From Motiliproteus sp965230185 (GTDB taxonomy: Bacteria; Pseudomonadota; Gammaproteobacteria; Pseudomonadales; Balneatricaceae), in NCBI GenBank assembly GCA_965230185.1, contig OZ245995.1, positions 4,030,001 to 4,094,000 on the forward strand: a stretch of DNA of 64,000 bases, in the 5' to 3' direction. Each line of letters opens with the position of its first letter. The stretch's first letter is position 1. The notes beneath the pieces were generated by a model. It saw nothing but the letters and a program-made list of their open reading frames with translations, was not told the origin of the DNA and did no database searches. Shown piece by piece: positions 47,700 through 58,690 of this stretch. The position numbers and the translations under genes are program-made.

Positions 47700-47860
47700 C
47701 GAACTCGTATGCTGGAAATACGGGATACGCTGGCATCCGGAAAAGGCAGCGCCTGAACTATTCGGCCCGGGGGATAACAGGCAGCCGCGATTGTAGCTGC
47801 GGCCTGGTACGAATGCAATGAAACCTCAGTCTGACACGGCGATAACCGAGACCGGGAAGC

Positions 47861-48565
47861 CTATGCCGACTCCGGTTCACAGCACTGCAGTCGATAACCG
47901 TGCTGATGAATGGTCTGGATCTCATACCCGGTTCCGGACAGCAACAGCGCCTTACGCAGGCGACTGATATGCATATCGACGGTACGGGTATTGACGTCCT
48001 GATTCACGCCCCAGACTTCCGACAGCAATCGATTCCGTGACAGCAGCTGATTCTGGTGGCTGAACATAAAAGCGGCCAGACTGAAGTCTTTACCGGTCAG
48101 CGACAACGGCTCGCCATCGCGGGTAATGAGCATCTGATCGTGATCGATACAGAAAGGACCGAAGGTCTGGACACTGGGTAAGGTATCGAAGCCGGCAACA
48201 GCAAAACGACGGATCAGCACCTGGATTCGGGACAGCAGCTCTTCACAGTTAAGCGGGCGAACCATGTAGTCATCGGCGCCATGCTCCAGCGCGAACACCA
48301 CTTCCTGCTCACACTCCGGCTGACTGATAAACAGCATTGGAATACGACGACCTTCCAGGAACCGCCCGGCTTCTAACTGCTCGTAGCAGGCGTCAGTCAG
48401 CGGCCGGTAGTCGACCAGCAGCATATCGTGCTCTGCCTGACGCACACAGGCGACGAACTCGGCCAGGTCGGAACAGCAGGTATAGCTGTGCCCGGCATCC
48501 TCCAGCCAGTTCATCAGAGTTTCTGCCAGAGTACGTTCCGGCTCCAGGATAGCTATATGAAGCAC
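47861..48565 (-). CDS. OmpR/PhoB-family response regulator
   Basis: A 234-residue protein starting at GTG 48565 (GGAGAGG lies five bases before). Residues 1-120 are a receiver domain with phospho-acceptor Asp in DMLLVDYRPL and Lys/Arg replaced near HGADDYMVRPL, and an EPER start in place of the usual acidic pair. Residues 130-230 are a winged helix (LSLTGKDFSLAAFMFSHQNQLLSRNRLLSEVWGVNQDVNTRTVDMHISRLRKAL). No sensor kinase lies nearby. The altered receiver may be phosphorylation-independent. Confidence 0.88.
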   Translation of the reverse strand: MLHIAILEPERTLAETLMNWLEDAGHSYTCCSDLAEFVACVRQAEHDMLLVDYRPLTDACYEQLEAGRFLEGRRIPMLFISQPECEQEVVFALEHGADDYMVRPLNCEELLSRIQVLIRRFAVAGFDTLPSVQTFGPFCIDHDQMLITRDGEPLSLTGKDFSLAAFMFSHQNQLLSRNRLLSEVWGVNQDVNTRTVDMHISRLRKALLLSGTGYEIQTIHQHGYRLQCCEPESA

Positions 48566-48914
48566 ACTACCTCTCCTCAACCTGCACCAGCACGAGGCCG
48601 GACTCCGGAACCGCCAGTCCGACAGCGCGACGGCACCTTCCGATGTCCGAATGGCGCACTCTCCCGGCCAGCTCAGGGGTCCTCCTGTTAAGCATAGTAC
48701 AGACTCTGCTCCGAAAACCGCCGAATTCAGTAACGACCAGCTATTCAGAGGTATGACCTCAATCCACCGGACTGGTTCGACCGGATCACTATATCACAGC
48801 GCACAATCACTTCGGGCTGACAGCGGTGCAGCAGCACCCAAACAGCTCAGGAGAATCCGCTGACGGAGAAGACCGTCAGACGAAAAGCAGACAGGAGGAT
48901 AAGCTGCGCGAGAG
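48566..48914. other. 349-bp intergenic region, no gene seen
   Basis: This lies between two response-regulator genes on the minus strand. I see no convincing coding frame, RNA gene, terminator or known operator in it. It presumably holds the promoter of the OmpR-type gene. Confidence 0.5.
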
Positions 48915-50495
48915 TCAGTAGATATGCTTGTCCATCAGTTCGGCACGACGCTCACTGAGTACCCGGTAACGCTCCTGCTGCTTGCTGTTAAGCGCACCGA
49001 TACTCATACTCAGCAACCGTTCGTTACAGACGGCCAGTACCTCTGGTACCCGATTCGGCTCCTGCCGGATCACCTCATGACCGGCCTGCACCAGATTCAG
49101 CAGAATACTGGGACTGTTGCCCACCGATTCCAGCGCCTTATTGAAACTGAGGAAGGCTTCGTAAAAGGCCCCCTTGCGGTAAAGCCCCATGCCCTGAAGG
49201 TTATAGCGCCCCCAGTCGGTCTCGGTGTAAACACGGCGATTGAAGTCTGCTTTAAACTCCTCCACCGTATTCTGCATCGAGGTCCCCTCGACCCCCTCGA
49301 TCAGGTTGTCCAGCTCTTCCGCCTTTTCATCATCGCTCAGGGTCTTATAGACCTCAAAGGCATGCTTGGCAGCGGAGTTAGCTCTGGCGATATCGCCGGA
49401 GCGCCGGTAAGTTTCCGAGGTCATCAGCCGGGAGCGAAACCGGATATGGTTATCATCGAAATACTGCTCCACCACATCTTCCAGCACCCGCACCGCCTCC
49501 TGCTGAGCACTGGATGATTGTGCCCCACCGCTGCCGGAGAGCCTCGTCTGCAGACAGCGCGCCAGGCCGAAGTAATTATCCTGATTCTGGTGGCAGGAGT
49601 GACGGGCATAGCGGACCGCGCTTCTGAACGCCTCGATTGCGACTTCCCAGCTGTTGTTCTCGCTGGCGACATTACCAAGTCCGCTCTGAATAGAGGGTGC
49701 CGTGGGCAGGACTGCTGCTGCTTTCTGCAGCAGCTGCTGAGCCTGCTGATTTTTACCGAGGCCGCGATACACCCTGGAGCTCCACTCAAAAGCCTCCAGA
49801 CTGCTGACATTGCGCTCGAGAACGCGATTGAAATGTGCCAGTGCCTCGCCATAGTGCCCCTGATGGAAATCACAGATTCCCTGCCCGAGATAAGCCCAGT
49901 CGAGATCCCGATCTTCGGCGATTCTGACAAAATGAGCCCGAGCCTCATCGTAGCGCTGAAGCTCAAGCAACAGACGTCCCTGAACTCGTCCAAGATAGAC
50001 TTCCAGCGAGTTGTAACGGGCTATCAGACGGGGGATCAGCTGCAGTGCCTTATCCGGCTCGCCCTGATCGATCAGCGATTCAACGGGATGGACGGCCTGC
50101 TTCAGCTTGACCAGCTTCTCTATCCGCTGCTGAACACGCGCCGGATCCAGCGGCCTGGCAAGAAAGGTGTCGGCGGCGCAGTTGATAGAATCTCTGGGCA
50201 GTTTGCGGGCGGATTCTGCGGTAACCAGCAGAAAAGCACTGGTAGCCGGACGCAGCCCTTCCCGGCTGGCTTCTTCGATCAGTTGCAGGCCGTTCTTTTC
50301 CCGTTCCCCAAGATCGGCTTCGATCACACAGAAGTCGTAGGGACGAGCCCGCAACATATTGAGCGCCATATTGGCGGATGAAGCGACATTAATATCAGCA
50401 GAACCCAGCTGAGAGCAGAACGCACGCAGGGTGCCAAGCTCATCAAGCTTTCTGGCTACAATTAGAACCGATTTACCGGCCAGGGCTGTGCTCAT
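48915..50495 (-). CDS. Receiver-TPR response regulator
   Basis: A 526-residue protein, start placed at ATG 50495 with AGGAG close by. Residues 1-125 are a receiver domain (KSVLIVARKLDELGTLRAFCSQLG..., Asp in FCVIEADLGEREKNG). The rest is a chain of tetratricopeptide repeats (for example AWAYLGQGICDFHQGHYGEALAHFNRVLERN and GKNQQAQQLLQKAAAVLP). Proteins of this type (as in Pseudomonas and Marinobacter) are thought to act as scaffolds or chemotaxis-linked effectors. The upstream gene argG is separated by a terminator. Confidence 0.88.
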   Translation of the reverse strand: MSTALAGKSVLIVARKLDELGTLRAFCSQLGSADINVASSANMALNMLRARPYDFCVIEADLGEREKNGLQLIEEASREGLRPATSAFLLVTAESARKLPRDSINCAADTFLARPLDPARVQQRIEKLVKLKQAVHPVESLIDQGEPDKALQLIPRLIARYNSLEVYLGRVQGRLLLELQRYDEARAHFVRIAEDRDLDWAYLGQGICDFHQGHYGEALAHFNRVLERNVSSLEAFEWSSRVYRGLGKNQQAQQLLQKAAAVLPTAPSIQSGLGNVASENNSWEVAIEAFRSAVRYARHSCHQNQDNYFGLARCLQTRLSGSGGAQSSSAQQEAVRVLEDVVEQYFDDNHIRFRSRLMTSETYRRSGDIARANSAAKHAFEVYKTLSDDEKAEELDNLIEGVEGTSMQNTVEEFKADFNRRVYTETDWGRYNLQGMGLYRKGAFYEAFLSFNKALESVGNSPSILLNLVQAGHEVIRQEPNRVPEVLAVCNERLLSMSIGALNSKQQERYRVLSERRAELMDKHIY

Positions 50496-50558
50496 ATACT
50501 CCTGCTGAAAGTCCTTGCTGTCTAAAAGCATGCCGGGACGCTCTGTACCGGTATGCCG

Positions 50559-50590
50559 AAAAAAAAGCCCCGAGGTTAATCCCACAGGGC
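50559..50590 (-). terminator. Terminator after argG
   Basis: On the minus strand GCCCTGTGGG and CCTCGGGGC pair around a short loop, followed by eight T. It separates argG from the receiver-TPR gene. Confidence 0.85.
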
Positions 50591-50619
50591 TGTTTTCGGA
50601 TCAGACGATATAGCCGGAA

Positions 50620-51843
<1,224 letters not shown>

Positions 51844-52059
51844 TCTTTTCTCCGAAGAAAACACCCGTGCTGTCGCCGTCAGCGACCAGTCGAACTGACT
51901 GCCGCGGACACTCCGAAAAGCATCCCCGGCAATCTGAGATTCTGAAAACCAGTCGCTCTGCTCAGAGGACCGGTTGCGCCGGAACCCGGCAGTACAATCG
52001 GGCGATTATACACTGAAAAGCGGCGCGGTATGGAAGAGAAGTATTGCTTAATTTACGGC

Positions 52060-52956
52060 TCAGCTGCCCCTTTCGAGACGAATGGTGACTCGCCGGTTTC
52101 TGGCCCGATTGACCTTGCCACGATTTTTCACCACCGGATAGCGTTCGCCATGATAGCGCGTTGTCATCATGTCTTCATTGATTCCGGCCTTAACCAGATA
52201 GCGGGTGACCTCTTCGGCCCGCTTGCGGGAGAGATCCCGGTTCGCCAGACGACGACCGAGATTATCGGAGTGCCCGTCGACAAAGACCGCGTTGACGTTG
52301 TTATCGGCCTGAACATAGAGGGCGATCAGATCCAGTCGTTTCTTGGTGGCATCGGACAGACGCCACTGAGCGGAAGGAAACAGCACCGCAGAACGGGCGA
52401 TCTGCCGGTAATTGACCGGCAGCAATTCGGCTACACAGCCAATATAGCTGCTGTATGCGGACTGGAAATTCACCGCTGAGATCGCCACCTTCACCGGTTC
52501 GCCGGTACCGTACCAGCGAGCATTGGTCAGGGCCGCGCTCTGCCCCTTGTAGAGCGAGACGAGCATATCGCTGGCCAGCTTCTGATCAACCCGGATATTG
52601 CTCTTTGCCGTAGTCTTAACCACGCCGATCTCTCGGGTGGAACTTCCCGGCAGCCAGACCGGAGACTCCTCATAAACCAATGTTTCCCGACCCAGCAGAC
52701 TGGTCTGAGAAGAATTCAGTACAAACTGCAGAGCCTCACCGGCTCGCTGTTCGAATACAGCCTCTCCGAAATCGGGAATAGGCTGACTGAGACGACACTC
52801 AAATCTTGACGACTGCAGCTGCCAGTCGGTCCCGTCGATCGGTGCCCGGAACGTCACCGCTGATGCCACTGTCGACACCGCTACCAGCAGCAGCGCGAAC
52901 GTAACCATCAGCCCCCCGGCCAGTAAAGCCGGGATATGTACACTTCGCATACTCAT
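52060..52956 (-). CDS. motY: MotY-like OmpA-family flagellar motor protein
   Basis: A 298-residue secreted protein that forms part of the T-ring of sodium-driven flagellar motors. A signal anchor (ALLAGGLMVTFALLLVAVSTVASA) leads to the MotY N-terminal domain (FRAPIDGTDWQLQSSRFECRLSQPIPDFGEAVF). The C-terminal OmpA-like peptidoglycan-binding domain has VDGHSDNLGRRLANRDLSRKRAEEVTRYLV and ARNRRVTIRL. The neighbours pyrC and rnt match the motY locus in Pseudomonas. Confidence 0.88.
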   Translation of the reverse strand: MSMRSVHIPALLAGGLMVTFALLLVAVSTVASAVTFRAPIDGTDWQLQSSRFECRLSQPIPDFGEAVFEQRAGEALQFVLNSSQTSLLGRETLVYEESPVWLPGSSTREIGVVKTTAKSNIRVDQKLASDMLVSLYKGQSAALTNARWYGTGEPVKVAISAVNFQSAYSSYIGCVAELLPVNYRQIARSAVLFPSAQWRLSDATKKRLDLIALYVQADNNVNAVFVDGHSDNLGRRLANRDLSRKRAEEVTRYLVKAGINEDMMTTRYHGERYPVVKNRGKVNRARNRRVTIRLERGS

Positions 52957-53203
52957 TAACTGTCTCAAACGGAGAAACCTGCAACGATCGATAAACACTA
53001 CTCGGTCTGGATATAGTCGCCCGTCGGCCCCCAAACTTTAGCCCGGGAAACAGAGAAGGACACCGCCGACACACCGTAAACGACGGAACAGCCGGACCTC
53101 AGCAGGGATCTTTCGCAACCCTCTTTAAAGAATGGCCGGTGGCTGAATGAAAAATCGGCTGTTAGAATAGCCGCAGCTAATTCACCCCGCCCGAGGTACC
53201 CTG

Positions 53204-54244
53204 ATGGCACGGCTTGAAATCACCCGCCCAGACGACTGGCACGTACACCTGCGCGACAATGAAGTGCTCGCCAATACCGTATCCGATATGGCGCGCTATT
53301 TCGGCCGCGCCATCATTATGCCAAATCTGGTGCCACCGGTGGTAACCACCACCCAGGCCAGGGCCTATCGGGAGCGCATCCTGGCGGCGATGCCCGCAAC
53401 CGGGCGTCAGTTCGAACCGCTGATGACCCTTTATCTTACCGACGACACCAGCACCGAAGAGATCCGCACCGCCACGGCAAGCGGAATCGTACGTGCAGCC
53501 AAACTCTACCCCGCCGGCGCCACCACCAATTCCGCCAGCGGAGTGACCGCTCCGACCAACATTTTCCCGGTACTGGAAGCCATGCAGGAGGCCGGAATGC
53601 CACTGCTGGTCCATGGTGAGGTCACCGATGCCGATATCGATATCTTTGATCGCGAGAAACAATTTATCGATCGACACCTGATCACCATAACCGAACGCTT
53701 CCCTGGTCTGAAGGTGGTCATGGAACACATCACCACCCGGGATGCAGCCCAGTTTGTCAGTGGCGCCGGCGACAATGTCGCAGCCACTATCACTCCACAG
53801 CACCTGCTATACAACCGCAATCATATGCTGGTCGGCGGTATCAAACCGCACCTGTACTGCCTGCCGGTGCTGAAACGCAACACTCATCAGCAGGCACTAC
53901 TGGAAGCGGCCACCAGCGGCAGCCGCAAGTTCTTTCTCGGCACCGATTCTGCCCCCCATGCCCAGTCGGCCAAAGAAGCCGCCTGCGGCTGCGCCGGCTG
54001 TTACAGCGCCACGACCGCAATCGAACTCTATGCCGAGGCGTTCGAGATGATGGGAGCACTGGATAAACTGGAGGGCTTTGCCAGCTTCCACGGCCCGGAC
54101 TTCTATGGCCTGCCACGCAACCAGGATCGCATCGTGCTGGAAAAGTTCCCCTGGACCCAGAAGAATAGTCTGGAGTTCGGCGAACACCGCATTGTGCCCC
54201 TGCGGGCCGGCGAAACCATCCACTGGCGCGTTATTGCCGCCTGA
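53204..54244 (+). CDS. pyrC: Dihydroorotase, type II
   Basis: A 346-residue zinc enzyme of pyrimidine synthesis that closes carbamoyl aspartate to dihydroorotate. It begins ITRPDDWHVHLRDNEVL with the metal ligands HxH. Other residues lie in KLYPAGATTNSASG, VHGEVTD, VMEHITTRDAAQFV and LGTDSAPHAQSAKEAACGCAG. A GAGGT ribosome-binding site precedes ATG 53204. It runs into rnt after 22 bases. Confidence 0.97.
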   Translation: MARLEITRPDDWHVHLRDNEVLANTVSDMARYFGRAIIMPNLVPPVVTTTQARAYRERILAAMPATGRQFEPLMTLYLTDDTSTEEIRTATASGIVRAAKLYPAGATTNSASGVTAPTNIFPVLEAMQEAGMPLLVHGEVTDADIDIFDREKQFIDRHLITITERFPGLKVVMEHITTRDAAQFVSGAGDNVAATITPQHLLYNRNHMLVGGIKPHLYCLPVLKRNTHQQALLEAATSGSRKFFLGTDSAPHAQSAKEAACGCAGCYSATTAIELYAEAFEMMGALDKLEGFASFHGPDFYGLPRNQDRIVLEKFPWTQKNSLEFGEHRIVPLRAGETIHWRVIAA

Positions 54245-54266
54245 TCAGCTGAATTAAGGAAGTAAT

Positions 54267-54929
54267 GTGAGCTTTAAAGCGCCCACTTTTGAGCCATTGA
54301 TGGCTCAGCGTTTTCGCGGTTATCTGCCTGTTGTTATCGACGTCGAAACCGCCGGATTCAACGCCAGAACCGATGCCCTGCTGGAGATTGCCGCCGTTGT
54401 TCTCGGCATGGATGAGGAGGGCATGCTGATCGCCGAGCAGACCATATCCCGCCATGTCGAACCGTTCGAGGGCGCCAATCTGGAGAAAACGGCACTGGAA
54501 TTTACGGGTATTGATCCCTGGTCGCCATTAAGGGGCGCGGTATCGGAGAAGGAAGCACTTGAGGCAATCTTTAAGCCGATTCGTAAAGCGGTAAAAGCCA
54601 ACGGCTGCAAGCGCGCTATTCTGGTCGGTCACAATGCCTCCTTCGATCTCGGCTTTCTCAACGCCGCCGTCGAGCGCTGCGCTATCAAGCGCAATCCGTT
54701 TCACCCTTTTTCCAGCTTTGATACCGCCACCCTCGCCGGACTGGCGTTTGGTCAGACCGTACTGGCCAGAGCCTGCGAGGTAGCCGGGATCGATTTTAAT
54801 ACCCGTGAAGCCCACTCGGCGGAATATGACACCGAAAGGACCGCGGAACTGTTCAGCCTGATCGTCAATCGCTGGAAGGAGCTGGGCGGCTGGGATATGG
54901 TCCTGCGCACCCAGGACCCGGAGGACTGA
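54267..54929 (+). CDS. rnt: Ribonuclease T
   Basis: A 220-residue DEDDh exoribonuclease that matures tRNA and 5S rRNA 3' ends. GTG start with AAGGAAG before it. The motifs are PVVIDVETAGF, GHNASFDLGFLNAAV and HSAEYDTERTAELF (His and last Asp). The length fits the family. It is probably cotranscribed with pyrC. Confidence 0.96.
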   Translation: MSFKAPTFEPLMAQRFRGYLPVVIDVETAGFNARTDALLEIAAVVLGMDEEGMLIAEQTISRHVEPFEGANLEKTALEFTGIDPWSPLRGAVSEKEALEAIFKPIRKAVKANGCKRAILVGHNASFDLGFLNAAVERCAIKRNPFHPFSSFDTATLAGLAFGQTVLARACEVAGIDFNTREAHSAEYDTERTAELFSLIVNRWKELGGWDMVLRTQDPED

Positions 54930-54981
54930 GCGCCGGAAAACCCAGCCCGACGCAACCTGCCTGCAGCTGAACAACAGTCAC

Positions 54982-55009
54982 AAAAAAGCCCGCAACAGCG
55001 GGCTTTTTT
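54982..55009. terminator. Bidirectional terminator, rnt / peroxiredoxin
   Basis: AAAAAAGCCCGC-AACA-GCGGGCTTTTTT is a symmetric hairpin with A and T runs, serving the convergent rnt and peroxiredoxin genes. Confidence 0.92.
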
Positions 55010-55027
55010 ACAGACGGTTAACGCTGA

Positions 55028-55630
55028 TCAGAGGCTTTCAGCGTTGTCGGACAGATAGGCCGCAACACCGTCCGGTGAGGCAGTCATACCCTTGTCGCCC
55101 TTCTGCCAGCCAGCCGGGCAGACTTCACCGTGCTCTTCGTGGAACTGCAGCGCGTCAACCAGACGAATCAGCTCGTCCATGTTACGGCCCAGCGGCAGAT
55201 CGTTAACGATCTGAGAACGCACGTTACCTTCCTTATCGATCAGGAAAGCGCCACGGAATGCAACACCGGCACCGGCTTCCACATCGTAAGCCTTGCAGAT
55301 GGAGTGGCTGATGTCAGCGGCCAGCGTGTACTTAACAGGACCGATACCACCCTCGTTCACCGGGGTGTTACGCCATGCGTTGTGAGTGAAGTGAGAATCG
55401 ATGGATACACCGATCACTTCAACATTACGCGCCTTGAAGTCTTCCATGCGGTGATCCAGCGCGATCAGCTCAGAAGGACAGACAAAAGTGAAGTCCAGCG
55501 GGTAGAAGAAAACCAGGCCATATTTGCCCTTGATCGCCTCTTTCAGGTTAAAAGCGTCAACGATTTCTCCATTACCCAGCACAGCAGGAACTGTAAAATC
55601 CGGTGCTTCCTTACCAACGAGTACGCCCAT
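55028..55630 (-). CDS. 2-Cys peroxiredoxin (AhpC/Prx1 type)
   Basis: A 200-residue thiol peroxidase. The peroxidatic site is FFYPLDFTFVCPSELIAL, and the resolving Cys is in HGEVCPAGWQKG. GGAGATGC precedes ATG 55630. No AhpF reductase lies beside it, so thioredoxin is a likely reductant. It is next to grxD on the same strand, which forms a small redox cluster. Confidence 0.95.
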   Translation of the reverse strand: MGVLVGKEAPDFTVPAVLGNGEIVDAFNLKEAIKGKYGLVFFYPLDFTFVCPSELIALDHRMEDFKARNVEVIGVSIDSHFTHNAWRNTPVNEGGIGPVKYTLAADISHSICKAYDVEAGAGVAFRGAFLIDKEGNVRSQIVNDLPLGRNMDELIRLVDALQFHEEHGEVCPAGWQKGDKGMTASPDGVAAYLSDNAESL

Positions 55631-55731
55631 TTAAAGCATCTCCATTCTATCTATTTGAATAAAAACAAAATTATAGACCCCAGCCATTCAGAACGGCTCA
55701 CCCCGGGGTCTGTCGGATACCGGCAGCGGTA

Positions 55732-56061
55732 TTATTCAGAAGCAGCCGCCGCCGCTTCCTTGATCAGAGTTTCCAGCTCACCGGACTGCGCCATCTCGAC
55801 GATGATATCGCAGCCACCAACCAGCTCGCCGTTGACCCACAGCTGTGGGAAGGTGGGCCAGTTAGCGTACTTGGGCAGTTCCGCTCTGATCTCAGGATTC
55901 TCAAGGATATTAACAAAAGCAAACTTCTCGCCACAGGCCATTACCGCCTGCGATGCCTGAGAAGAGAAACCACACTGCGGAAACTTCGGCGTTCCCTTCA
56001 TATACAGCAATATGGCGTTATTCTCGATCTGTTCTTTGATGGTATCAACAACGGTAGACAT
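55732..56061 (-). CDS. grxD: Monothiol glutaredoxin
   Basis: A 109-residue CGFS-type glutaredoxin that carries iron-sulfur clusters. KGTPKFPQCGFSSQASQAV holds the active Cys, and WPTFPQLWVNGELVGGCDI is the glutathione-binding part. The length equals the single-domain Grx4 family. It is divergent from argD. Confidence 0.96.
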   Translation of the reverse strand: MSTVVDTIKEQIENNAILLYMKGTPKFPQCGFSSQASQAVMACGEKFAFVNILENPEIRAELPKYANWPTFPQLWVNGELVGGCDIIVEMAQSGELETLIKEAAAAASE

Positions 56062-56472
56062 TCGTTCACCTGTTTCTGCAATGACAAATAGGGGAATCCA
56101 GTGATTCCGGGCGGCTCAGCCACAGAACGGGATTATAAACAAAACCGACCAATTTAGTCAGGTTAATTATTATCTTTTTCGGGGATCGGTGCTGATCACC
56201 TGCAAGCAGCAGGGTCTATACTCTGGCATACGATGCCTGAATAGCATCCGTTTGCCAAGTGAGAGTCACCTCATTATCCCGGAATGAAGGAGACCACAAC
56301 TCAGAGTATCCGGGCCAGCCCACCACCTGCTCAGGGTCACTGTCCGCAGGCGGTTGGCGGCGTAAGCTGAGTAGTATGCGCTGTCTTGCACCAATCGGTC
56401 AGAATCGCTAGAATGCGGCTCTGATTATGGCAGCACCCGCTGCCTTTTTGCGTTTTTAGGGAGAGACGTTCT
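56062..56472. other. Divergent intergenic region, grxD / argD
   Basis: A 411-bp stretch without a convincing gene. It holds the argD promoter (56386-56414) and presumably the grxD promoter. I found no clear ArgR box. Confidence 0.5.
56386..56414 (+). promoter_or_regulatory. Promoter of argD
   Basis: TTGCAC and TAGAAT are 17 bases apart, about 60 bases ahead of the argD start codon. This is a good sigma-70 match. Confidence 0.7.
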
Positions 56473-57675
56473 ATGGCTTCACAGCCTCTGATGAACACCT
56501 ACGCAAGGTTGTCAGTTGCATTTGAGCGGGGCGAAGGCTCCTGGCTCTATGACACCAAAGGCAACAAGTTTCTTGACGCGCTGAGCGGAATCGCTGTCTG
56601 CGGACTGGGCCATGCCCACCCCGCCGTGACCGAGGCGATCACCACCCAGGCCTCCAGGCTGATCCACACCTCCAATCTCTATACCATTCCGCTGCAGGAG
56701 CAACTGGCCGAAAAACTGTGTCAGCTTTCTTCAATGGAGTCGGTATTCTTTGGCAATTCCGGTGCCGAGGCCAACGAAGCCGCGATCAAGCTGGCCCGCC
56801 TCTACGGTCATAATCGAGGGATCAGCAATCCCGCCATTATCGTGATGGAACAGTCCTTTCACGGCCGCACCCTGGCGACCCTGAGCGCAACCGGTAATCG
56901 CAAGGCTCAGGCCGGTTTCGAACCACTGGTCAGCGGCTTCGTACGAGCCCCCTTCGACGATATCGAAGCGATCCGAACTATCGCTCAGAACAACCCGCAG
57001 GTGGTTGCTATTCTGGCAGAGCCGATCCAGGGCGAAAGCGGCGTACGCATCCCCGATGCCAGTTACCTGAGCGAGCTGCGGAAAATCTGCGATGAAAACC
57101 AGTGGCTGTTGATGCTGGACGAAGTCCAGACCGGCAACGGGCGCACGGGCAGCTACTTCGCGTACCAGCAGTCCGGCATTCTGCCGGATGTGGTCACCAC
57201 GGCCAAAGGTCTGGGCAACGGCCTGCCCATCGGCGCCTGCCTGGCACGGGGAGAAGCCGCACAGACTCTCAAACCCGGCAGTCACGGCTCCACCTTCGGC
57301 GGCAACCCGCTGGCCTGTGCAGCGGCGCTGGCGGTGATCGATACCATCAACCGGGAAGATCTCTGCAATCGTGCCGCCGAGCTTGGCGCCCGGATGCTGG
57401 AAGGGTTCCGGACTGAACTGTCCGACAGCGACTATGTTCGCGATATTCGCGGCAAGGGCCTGATGATCGCCATCGAACTGGATCAGCCCTGTGCCGAACT
57501 GGCAGTACTGGCCAAGGTGAAAGGTATCCTGATCAACGTTACTGGTGGTGGAAATGTCATTCGACTACTGCCGCCACTGACCCTGAGTGACAATGAAGCC
57601 TCTCTGATCATCGGCGTAATATCACGACTGATCAGGATCTTCGCCGGCGACGATCGCGACCTGGCCCACCCCTGA
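56473..57675 (+). CDS. argD: Acetylornithine aminotransferase
   Basis: A 400-residue PLP class III aminotransferase of arginine synthesis. Conserved segments are GKKFLDALSGIAV-like (NKFLDALSGIAVCGLGHAHP), FFGNSGAEANEAAIKLAR, MEQSFHGRT, LAEPIQGE, LMLDEVQTGNGRTG and the Schiff-base Lys in TTAKGLGNG. AGGGAGAG precedes the ATG. argF follows on the same strand. Confidence 0.95.
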   Translation: MASQPLMNTYARLSVAFERGEGSWLYDTKGNKFLDALSGIAVCGLGHAHPAVTEAITTQASRLIHTSNLYTIPLQEQLAEKLCQLSSMESVFFGNSGAEANEAAIKLARLYGHNRGISNPAIIVMEQSFHGRTLATLSATGNRKAQAGFEPLVSGFVRAPFDDIEAIRTIAQNNPQVVAILAEPIQGESGVRIPDASYLSELRKICDENQWLLMLDEVQTGNGRTGSYFAYQQSGILPDVVTTAKGLGNGLPIGACLARGEAAQTLKPGSHGSTFGGNPLACAAALAVIDTINREDLCNRAAELGARMLEGFRTELSDSDYVRDIRGKGLMIAIELDQPCAELAVLAKVKGILINVTGGGNVIRLLPPLTLSDNEASLIIGVISRLIRIFAGDDRDLAHP

Positions 57676-57698
57676 GGCTCTCCAAACCGAAACTGGCA

Positions 57699-57721
57699 CA
57701 CCTCCGGTTCTGCCGGAGGTG
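57699..57721 (+). promoter_or_regulatory. Stem-loop between argD and argF
   Basis: CACCTCCGG-TTCTG-CCGGAGGTG is a perfect 9-bp hairpin ending 15 bases before the argF start. It has no T run. It may stabilise the mRNA or influence argF translation; its GGAGG is held in the stem, while a second GAGG follows free. Confidence 0.55.
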
Positions 57722-57736
57722 TCGAGGTATTTATTT

Positions 57737-58648
57737 ATGAAAACCAGACACTTCCTGACACTGAACGACCTGACCCGGGATGAACTCCTGCAGATCCTTA
57801 ATCGTGCCACCGAGCTTCGCGAAATGCGCAATCGCGGCGAAGTGTACCAGCCGATGACCGGAAAAGTGCTGGGTATGATTTTCGAAAAATCCTCCACCCG
57901 CACCCGGGTCTCTTTCGAAGCTGGCATGGCTCAGTTCGGCGGCAGTGCAATCTTCCTGTCTCCCCGCGATACTCAGCTGGGACGAGGCGAACCGATTGAA
58001 GACAGCTCAAGAGTTATTTCCAGCATGGTGGATATCATCATGATTCGAACCTTCGAACATGAGAAGCTGGAGCTGTTCGCAAAATACTCCCGGGTACCGG
58101 TCATAAACGCCCTGACTGACGACTACCACCCCTGCCAGCTGCTGGCGGATATGCAGACCTATCTGGAACATCGCGGCTCAATCTCCGGCAAGAAAGTGGT
58201 CTGGGTCGGCGATGGCAACAACATGTGCAACTCTTACATCAATGCCGCACGTCAGCTGGATTTCCAGCTGGTAGTCGCCTGCCCCGAAGGCTTCGAACCT
58301 TCGGAGAAGCTGTGCCGTGACAACGCCGACCGGGTTACCATTGTCCGCGATCCGAAGGAAGCCGCTGTCGATGCGGATCTGATCGTCACCGATGTCTGGG
58401 CCTCCATGGGCCAGGAGGAGGAGCAGAAAGAACGCATGGCTAAATTCGCCGGTTACCAGGTCAATGCCGAACTGATGGATCTGGCCAGTGACGACGTGAT
58501 CTTTATGCACTGCCTGCCGGCGCACCGGGGCGAGGAAATCAGCGAGGAGATGCTCGACGACCCACGCTCCGTCGCTTTCGACGAAGCGGAAAACCGCCTG
58601 CATGCTCAGAAAGCACTGATGGAGTTCCTGCTGGCTGAATCCGCCTGA
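57737..58648 (+). CDS. argF: Ornithine carbamoyltransferase
   Basis: A 303-residue enzyme making citrulline. ATG 57737 is chosen, since family members begin RHFLTLxDLT. The carbamoyl-phosphate site is EKSSTRTRVSFE, ornithine residues lie in DLIVTDVWASMGQEEE, and the HCLPAHRGEE motif is present. It is probably cotranscribed with argD. Confidence 0.97.
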   Translation: MKTRHFLTLNDLTRDELLQILNRATELREMRNRGEVYQPMTGKVLGMIFEKSSTRTRVSFEAGMAQFGGSAIFLSPRDTQLGRGEPIEDSSRVISSMVDIIMIRTFEHEKLELFAKYSRVPVINALTDDYHPCQLLADMQTYLEHRGSISGKKVVWVGDGNNMCNSYINAARQLDFQLVVACPEGFEPSEKLCRDNADRVTIVRDPKEAAVDADLIVTDVWASMGQEEEQKERMAKFAGYQVNAELMDLASDDVIFMHCLPAHRGEEISEEMLDDPRSVAFDEAENRLHAQKALMEFLLAESA

Positions 58649-58661
58649 TCTGCTTTACTGA

Positions 58662-58690
58662 CCGGGCGGCCCAGCCGCCCGGCCCTCTTT
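58662..58690 (+). terminator. Terminator after argF
   Basis: CCGGGCGGC and GCCGCCCGG form a strong stem with a tiny loop, followed by CCCTCTTTT, a modest T run. Confidence 0.65.

Noticed and set aside
48651..48863. A small gene in the gap between response regulators
   Set aside because: A 70-codon frame with no ribosome-binding site and no plausible protein features.
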